DNA of 5,125 bases from Marinagarivorans sp. UBA5870. Its GTDB lineage: Bacteria; Pseudomonadota; Gammaproteobacteria; Pseudomonadales; Cellvibrionaceae. Below the pieces are notes generated by a model, which was not told the origin of the DNA, made no database searches, and saw only the letters and a list, made by a program, of their open reading frames with translations. Below, one piece after another: positions 1 to 5,125 of this stretch. Positions within the stretch are counted from its first letter, which is position 1. Each line of letters starts with the position of its first letter. Location: positions 1 through 5,125 of the forward strand of contig DJFO01000193.1 in assembly GCA_002432555.1 (NCBI GenBank), given 5' to 3'. Both the position numbers and the translations under genes were made by a program.

Positions 1-29
1 CACTGATCCAGCCCCTGTACCGGTGCGAA
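1..29 (-). other. First residues of the variable C-terminal tip (cut by window edge)
   Basis: After the core's Asp-Pro-Ser-Gly, nine codons (FAPVQGLDQ) remain before the window ends. In RHS proteins this is where sequence conservation stops and the effector domain begins. Nothing about its activity can be read from nine residues. Confidence 0.7.
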
Positions 30-3000
30 CCCGGACGGGTCGGTGAAGCTCAGTGGGTTGTTGAAGACATAGGCGTAGCGGTTATAGCTCTGGCTGTTTT
101 CGGGCGCGACTATCAAGGGATCGGCGGAGAGGAAACGCCCGAGCTCCGGATCGTAGACCCGCCCATTCATATGAATAAGCCCCACCGCGTCAAGGTGCTC
201 GTGGTCGGTAAAACCGCGGGCGCTGGTGGTTGGTATGGAGGTATCCTGCGGGCCGTCCCATTGGAGAAAACGCCGGTCGCCCCATACGCCATAACTGAAA
301 CGGTCAATATCCGCTTCGCCTGCAACTCGCTCGCCCGTTACGGCCAAGATGGAGCCGAGGTGGTCGCGGTGCAAATATTCGTAACGATTGCCCAGGTCGT
401 CCTGCACCAGCCGCAGAAAATCGCCGACGTAATGAATTTTACGGGTAGCGCCTCGGTAGGTGACTTCTTCGTATTCCGCCCCCGCGTAAACGCTGTGTCG
501 ACCGTTGCTGTCGCTGTGCCGAATGCGGTCTCGATTGGGGCCGTAGACAAAATTCGAAAAATGTTCGCCCCGGCTAATTCGGGTTGGTGCATCGAAGGGG
601 CTATAAACAACTTGCTTGGCGGCCTTGCTGGCGTGAGTGGCGGTGGTCAAATTGCCGTTGGCGTCGTACGCGTAGTCCCAGCCGTTGACCGCTGTCACGG
701 CGTGGGGACCAGCTTGATTGACCGGTTGGCCGAGGCCGGTGTAGGCAAGCGCCCACTCGGCGCCGCTCTCGGTTTTGCGGGTCAGATTGCCCAGTGCGTC
801 GTATTGGTAGGCGCTGTGCGCAGTATCGCAGCCGGCGAAACCGCTCGCGGTGAGGCGGTTGAGGTTGTCGTAGCAGAAGGTTTGCTGCAAGTCGTGCAGG
901 GCGTCTTGCCGCTGTTTCAAATTGCCCAGGCTATCGAAGGCGTATTGGTGATCCTGAATGACCAGGCCGTCCTTGGTTGCCTGAATGCGTTCCGGATAAT
1001 TCAAGGTGGGGTGGTAGGTCTGCCGTGTGACAACGCCGTTACCCAAGGTGAATTGAAGGAGTTGGCCGTCCGCGTTCGCGGCGTCCGCTTGCCACAAGGT
1101 GCCGGCGGAGCCGTCCATTATTTTTGCCAGGTGCCCGTGATCGTTGTAAAGGTGGGAAACCCGGTAGCCAGACGGGTAAGTGGTGCCGGCTGGGCGCTGC
1201 AGCGCATCGTAGTGGGTGGCGCTGCGGAAGCTTCGCCCGTCGAAGGCGCGGGTGACGGCTTCCGGTTGGCCTAATGCGGTGTAGCCATAATCTTCGCGGT
1301 AGTCGGAGCCGTCGGTATTTTTTCCCGTGAGGGCGGACAGGCGACCGCGTTCGTCGTAATGCCAACGATGGAGAGCGTCGCCCTGGCAATGGACGTTCGC
1401 CAGGTCGATCCGTTCCCGCGGGCGGCCGAGCAAATCATAACCGTGGCAGGTGCGCTGGCCCTTGGCATCAACCTCGGCGGCTACTAGATCCAGCGGGTTA
1501 TAGGCGTAGGTGCGAGTGCCGGCGTTGGGATCGGTCAGCCGAATTTTGCGACCCCATGTGTCGTAGCCGATGGTGATTAGCGTTCGTGCATCGTCATTGA
1601 CCTGCGAGTTCTGCAAGTCGCCCCACGGCGTGTAGGTGTGTAGTACCGGCACGCCCGCGTCGTCCACCACCCGGCGCAGCCAGCCACTGCCATTGTGCTC
1701 GCGGATGCGGCTTTGACCGAGGCGGTTGATGGTGGTGTGCACGAGCCCAGCGTAGCGGTGAGTTTCCGCAGTGTCGTCGGGATAATGCGCGCTAACGAGG
1801 CGGCCGAGGAAATCGTAGCGCTGAGTTTTCGTTAGCGGAGTGTCAGCGAGAAAATAAGGTTCGGTGAGGGTTTCAACGAGTCCACGATTGTTGAAGGTTT
1901 GGTGGGTCTGCACGGCGCGGCCGTCGAAGCCGGTGGTGCGTGAAGCGAACTCGCGATTCTGGGCGTCCAGATATACCCGCACAGCGGGAGCGCCGGTTGA
2001 TTTAGTCTGGCGGTACCAGGCCGCGCGGTCGAGACCGTCGCAGCCGGCGCAGCGGCGATAATCAACAGTGGTCGTGGTGGTGTCCGCGTGGGTAATCAGC
2101 GCCGGGCGACCGAGCATGTCGTATTGGGTGGTGGTCGTCAGGCCATCGGCACCGGTCTGTGAGACGGGCGTACCCCATACCGGGTGATAACGCGTGGTCT
2201 GCGTCAGGCCCTCCGCATCGGTAACCGTCAGACTGCGGCCGGCGGATGCGTATTGCTCGTCGAAACGGGTGCGTCGGCCGGTGCCGGATAATCCGTCATT
2301 TTGCTCGTCGTCCCATAGGTCCTGCACTTCGGCGAGACCACCAAAAACATTGTATTCAAACACTGAGGCGAGACGCAGGCCGGGATCGGACCCGTCCGGG
2401 TCGCGATATTGGCTGGCCGGCCGCCCTTGCGCATTATAGAAAACCCGCTGGTGCCGCACCTGGTACAACGAGGGGTCGGCGAAGCTCAAATGTCGCCCGG
2501 TCCAAGCGGACTGGCGAATATTCTGGACGAGTCCAACGGCATTGCCAGCGCTGGTAATGTCATCATTTTCCAGCGTCTGGATTTGCACGGAATCCTCCGC
2601 GTTGGCCGTGTCGCAGATGACGGTGCGGGAGTAACGCAGCACTCCGTGCGGATGGTATTCCGCGTCGGCATCGCTTAGCTCGAGGGCGGGCTGCGGCGGC
2701 AGGGTGTCGCACTCGGGTGCAAAACGCGCGCTGTTATCGGTGCTGCTAAAGGCGATGGGGGTGCCCGACGCATCCGGGTCAAACGTCGTTGTGCTTTGCC
2801 GCAGCAGGTAGGCGAAATAATGCGGGCTTTCATGGCCGAGACGGCCGAGGTCGATATCGTCCGCGTAGCGCCGCACCTTCCATTGGTAGCGGCTGTCGGA
2901 CAAGATGCGATCGCCTCCGGGAGTCAGAGCCGTGACCACCTGCCGCTGGAGCCGGTCTATGAGAAGGTACTCGGGGCCAATTTCCTGCCGCAGAAAAAAT

Positions 3001-5125
3001 TCGGTTTTGATCGGCGTCTCGCCGGCTACCACCGCTGTCTTTTCGATTTTTGCAAAACCGAGGTCGCCGGAATCAAAGGGATTTTTGAGCAGGTTGAAGT
3101 ATTGATAAGTGGTGGTGTCGTAACCGCCGTTCGGCTGGGATTGGTACAGCCGCTTGACGCCGAAGCGCTTGCGCAGTTTTGCCGGCAGTTCCACTGGAGC
3201 GCCCGGTGCGTTGACTTCGTAAATGGTACTGGTGCCAAAGGAGCCGTATTCCAGTTGCAGCTCCCGCCCTTGTTCGAAAATGCCTTCGATGCGGTTCGGC
3301 AGTATTTTGCTCGTGAGGCGCGGGTCATCTTCCAGGGTGCCGTCCGCGTTGTAGTCATCGAAGGGAGAGGTAGCGGTGCGCGGATAGCGCCGCACGTAGT
3401 CTTGCACCACCGCATCGTCGAAAATCCCCCAATTTTGCCAAAGCGGATCTTCGATGTAACGGAAGGAGATATAACCGTCGAAACCTATGCCCTGTGCCAG
3501 CGCCTGATTGCGTGTTTGGGCGGGCGGGGCAAACCGAATATTGCCCTCGGCATCGGCGCCCATCGACAAATAGACAAATCCAGTGTGCTCCCGCAAATCG
3601 TGTTTCCAGTTGTGACAGGTAAGCAATCCCTGGTCATTTTTGGTTCCGCCATTGCTGTCCGCGCAGCTGGTGTCGGTAACCGCGCGTGACTCCACTACAT
3701 CGTCCAGCCCATCCTGGTTGAGATCCACCACATGAATTTCACAAAAACCTTTGTTATAACAGGGGCTGGCATTGGCGCCGGTAAAAATAGGCACGCGGTC
3801 GGGCATAAATCCCGGCGCGGGGCCGCCGTAGGAAACGGTGGTTCCGCGGCCCGCGCTGATCTTGAGCTGCCCTCTGTCATCGGAGGTTGTTGTGCCTGCG
3901 TCCGACAGTGGGAACCAAACAAGATCCTTGATGCCATCGCCATTGAAATCACCGAATTTTGCAGAACGAAGAATATTCGTGTTGAACATAGGGCCTACGT
4001 CGAAGCGGCCGTTGCCATTGTTGATGCCGATGTAGGCTTGGCTCTGCGGCGTCAGTGACAGATCGATGTTATTACTCGCCACAAAGTCGACCGCTCGGTC
4101 ACCATTGAAGTCCACGAACGTTGGGCGCTGAAATGCTTTATTGCCGTTCCAATCGGTGTAATAGGGGATGAAGCCCGCGAAACGCGCACCTCGCTGGTTC
4201 AGGGCCACAGAGATATCTCCCGGCCCGTCCACTAGCTCGCAATAGGTGGTGTTAGTGCCACACTGCGGGTAGCGCACTATGTCCACGTAACCGTCACCAT
4301 TGGCATCGACAAAAGCTAATTCATAGGCGCGCTCGGTGCTCGGGTACTCCACCGCCGGTTCATTCCCTCGGCTGATTGGCTGCAGGCGATAGCGCGAAGC
4401 AAATACCAGGTGTTCGCGCCCTATCGAAAACGCCGGATTCTCGGCAGAATCGTTTGTACTGCCATCGCTCAGAAAAACCGCCAGCGAGTCATCCGCCTTT
4501 AGCTTGATCACATCATCGTATTTATCCCCATTCACATCCGCGCGAATATATTTCGGGCGAATGCCTGAGCGAATAGTCCCGTTGGTCGAGCTCGCTTTGC
4601 GCTCCTCGCGGTCATCCACGGCGTACACATCCATTTTGCCGTCGCCGTTGATATCCAGTAGCAACTTATTGTCGCCCACCAACAAGGGCACCTGCTCGTA
4701 GGATTCACCCGAGGGGGTGAAGAGAAAATTAGCCGGTGTCTGGAGATTCCAGTCAAAGGTTACGGGTGTGGCGCAGCGACTGCCGTCGGCAAAACACAGG
4801 GTGATTTGCGCGAGCCGACTTTTGCCGGCGGGATCATTAAATTCTTTGCCGTGGTAGGCGATTCCCTGCTGCTGGTACATTAAACCGTAGGATTGCACGA
4901 GGGTTTGTTGATGCAGTACGTCGATCGATTTCAGTCGCCTGTCCGTGGTCTGCAGCCGTCCGGCAATATAGTTCGACAGGGCGTCCGCGCGACCTTCATA
5001 TTGAAATACCACGCTGTACTGCGCCGGCAGGGTGGGGTTTTCCGTATAGTCGATGCGCTGCGGATAATGAGTGCCAGCGGTGGCATTCTTCGCGTAAGAA
5101 ACCCGGTAGGCATTATTGTAGGGGT
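1..5125 (-). CDS. SpvB/TcdB-type RHS repeat protein (polymorphic toxin scaffold), internal fragment
   Basis: One reading frame, codons 5123-5121 down to 5-3, is open for 1707 codons and fills the window; both ends are missing. The order of domains is SpvB-like segment, VCBS/FG-GAP repeats, TcdB-middle-like region, YD repeats, and RHS-associated core ending in NNPLSFTDPSG. In this family the YD repeats wrap into a hollow beta-shell that encloses a C-terminal effector, often a toxin, which acts on neighbouring bacteria or host cells; Tc toxins split the same parts into separate B and C subunits. Here both halves are in one chain. The frame has no stop or frameshift, so the gene looks intact across this part. 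In-frame Met codons are scattered inside conserved motifs and none looks like a start. Eight cysteines in the N-terminal half fit an exported protein. Family assignment is firm from motifs; the effector activity, export route and target cannot be told because the C-terminus and N-terminus are outside. Confidence 0.96.
30..422 (-). other. RHS repeat-associated core domain (protein domain)
   Basis: Window residues 1568-1698. The core starts near DFLRLVQDDLGNRYEYLH and the hallmark HRDHLGS (371-351), passes GFTDHEHLD (215-189), GLIHMNGRVYDP (182-147) and ELGRFLSADP (146-117), and ends NRYAYVFNNPLSFTDPSG (83-30). This is nearly textbook for the core that ends the YD shell. In the family it forms the plug and, in Tc and type VI Rhs proteins, houses the aspartyl self-cleavage that frees the C-terminal effector. 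The acidic candidates seen here are Asp at 122-120 and Asp at 41-39. The final Asp-Pro-Ser-Gly is the usual border with the variable tip; FAPVQGLDQ (29-3) is the first of that tip. Confidence 0.95.
423..2469 (-). repeat. RHS/YD-repeat array (protein repeat)
   Basis: Window residues about 885-1567. The array has recurrent YD-[x]-G-[RN] units: YDMLGRP (2123-2103), YDFLGR (1817-1800), YDTWGR (1565-1548), YDLLGRP (1439-1419), YDERGR (1358-1341), YDALQRP (1211-1191), FDSLGN (938-921), YDNLNRL (872-852), YDALGNLT (803-780) and YDANGNLT (668-645). Landmarks peculiar to the SpvB-RHS branch are TTGFDGRAV near 1935-1909, DPNAGTRTYAYN (1532-1497) followed by DAKGQ (1469-1455), and PHAVTAV (707-687) just before the last classical repeat. 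Known structures show such units stacking as a spiralling beta-sheet that forms the toxin-enclosing shell. Units are irregular, about 20-40 residues apart where dense, with a diverged stretch at 1800-1570. A CAGC pair lies at 2051-2040, where related proteins also carry a Cys pair. Confidence 0.95.
2470..3302 (-). other. TcdB-middle-like region (protein domain)
   Basis: Window residues about 608-884. It opens with LPNRIEGIFEQGRELQLEYG, the typical strand pair that starts the post-propeller region of SpvB/TcdB proteins. It continues with YDTTTYQYFNLLKNPFDSGD and the hallmark LGFAKIE (3062-3042), comparable to the family's 'Y.Y......GrLGF..i' signature, then FFLRQEIGPEYLLIDRLQRQ and a Q-S-T strand at about 2800. 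In Tc toxins these parts form the first half of the cocoon wall and carry no catalytic activity. The stretch 2760-2520 (PECDTL, VICDTANAEDS, LENDDITSAGNA) is less conserved in feel and Asp-rich. Boundaries are approximate. Confidence 0.75.
3303..3639 (-). other. Linker between propeller and TcdB-middle region, with an EF-hand-like loop
   Basis: Window residues about 496-607. The segment contains a strand-like part (TGFVYLSMGADAEGNIRF), an aromatic patch (YIEDPLWQNWGIFDD), and then a loop DYNADGTLE at 3356-3330 that has Asp, Asn, Asp, Gly and Glu at the spacing of a calcium-binding loop. That loop is 123 residues after the sixth propeller loop, so it may be a separate metal site or the last degenerate blade. 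I do not recognise a named domain here. The reading frame and composition continue without a break from both neighbours. Confidence 0.6.
3640..4682 (-). repeat. VCBS/FG-GAP repeat region with six Asp/Asn calcium-type loops (protein repeat)
   Basis: Window residues about 148-495. Six loops of the D-x-N-x-D-G-x-x-D type are spelled out: DINGDGKMD (4655-4629), DVNGDKYDD (4538-4512), DANGDGYVD (4307-4281), DFNGDRAVD (4112-4086), DFNGDGIKD (3950-3924) and DLNQDGLDD (3725-3699). Most are preceded by hydrophobic residues and followed by a short strand such as VYAV, IVRY or LVWF, as in VCBS/FG-GAP blades. Loop starts are 39, 77, 65, 54 and 75 residues apart, which is irregular but normal for a degenerate beta-propeller. 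The loops are the established calcium-binding element of integrin-like propellers; in Tc toxin B subunits the equivalent propeller contacts the A-subunit channel. Six cysteines in this stretch (QCG, YCE, PCY, FCE, SCA, TCH) suggest disulfides after export. Confidence 0.9.
4683..5123 (-). other. SpvB-like segment preceding the VCBS repeats (protein domain)
   Basis: Window residues 1-147. The segment has the pattern common to SpvB-RHS proteins: a VSYAKN strand, PQRIDYTEN, then YSVVFQYEGRADAL, RLKSIDV, VQSYGLMYQ, followed by SRLAQITLCFADGSRC and VTFDWN. The last part matches the family's usual 'SRL.sI..C' plus 'C.p.tF.W' ending, with Cys codons in LCF and SRC that may pair. In the family this region is beta-rich and leads directly into the FG-GAP propeller. 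The true N-terminus lies to the right of 5125, so I cannot say how much of the SpvB domain is missing. Boundaries are approximate; the motif likeness is from memory of the family, not from a search. Confidence 0.75.

Noticed and set aside
171..1274. Long plus-strand open frame of 367 codons
   Set aside because: It lies codon-for-codon opposite the RHS frame, so the lack of stops follows from the coding strand rarely using TTA, CTA and TCA. Its translation is low-complexity Val/Gly/Ala-rich with no recognisable domain, while the minus strand here encodes clear YD repeats and the RHS core.
2066..2083. Short run of Thr codons (five Thr) as a possible microsatellite
   Set aside because: The codons are mixed ACC/ACG/ACT and lie in a normal inter-repeat strand; there is no tandem DNA repeat long enough to suggest phase variation.
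3026..3415. Minus-strand open frame of 129 codons in another frame
   Set aside because: It overlaps the main gene in an off-frame, is rich in Thr, Ser, Arg and Pro as off-frame reads of this gene are, and has no recognisable motif.
2796..3689. Plus-strand open frame of 297 codons
   Set aside because: It is also in exact antisense register with the TcdB-middle/propeller coding frame. No domain or start context supports it, and the minus strand carries the LGFAKIE and calcium-loop motifs.
3732..4058. Plus-strand open frame of 108 codons beginning MNFTKTF
   Set aside because: It is the antisense image of two VCBS loops in the minus-strand gene; its apparent GAGIGAG motif is the complement of PAPITNAN-like coding, not a nucleotide-binding site with supporting context.
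1..5125. Possible promoters, terminators, RNA genes, insertion sequences or CRISPR units
   Set aside because: The whole window is conserved coding sequence of one gene. I saw no intergenic gap, no direct-repeat/spacer pattern, no terminal inverted repeats and no tRNA-like or rRNA-like stretch.

Overview
The whole window lies inside one very large protein gene on the minus strand. Reading the reverse complement in the frame whose codons start at 5123 gives 1707 consecutive sense codons (5123 down to 3) with no stop. The frame is open at both edges, so the start codon, any signal sequence, the C-terminus and the stop are all outside the window. I translated this frame line by line and found the same protein family throughout. 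There is no intergenic space and no second gene, RNA gene, mobile element or CRISPR array that I can support.

The product is an SpvB/TcdB-type RHS (YD-repeat) protein, a member of the polymorphic toxin / Tc-toxin BC-component superfamily. Residue numbers here count from the codon at 5123-5121 as residue 1. In protein order (right to left on the + strand) the layout is: (1) an SpvB-like segment, about 5123-4683; (2) a VCBS/FG-GAP region with six Asp/Asn-rich, probably calcium-binding loops, about 4682-3640; (3) a linker with one more EF-hand-like loop, about 3639-3303; (4) a TcdB-middle-like region, about 3302-2470; (5) an RHS/YD-repeat array, about 2469-423; (6) the RHS-associated core, 422-30, ending in the usual Asp-Pro-Ser-Gly. 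Only nine codons follow that motif (29-3), so the variable C-terminal effector domain, if present, begins at the left edge and is not visible.

By analogy with solved TcB-TcC structures, the VCBS propeller, TcdB-middle and YD-repeat strips would fold into a hollow beta-shell that holds a C-terminal toxin, with the core closing it and possibly releasing the cargo by self-cleavage. That is inference from the family. The architecture (TcB-like and TcC-like halves in one chain), moderate-to-high GC with GC-rich third positions, and eight cysteines clustered in the N-terminal half suggest an exported protein of a Gram-negative bacterium. A gammaproteobacterium is plausible, but the organism cannot be fixed from this window. 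I do not see evidence for a wholly undescribed system; the most interesting part, the toxin tip and any immunity gene, lies just beyond position 1.
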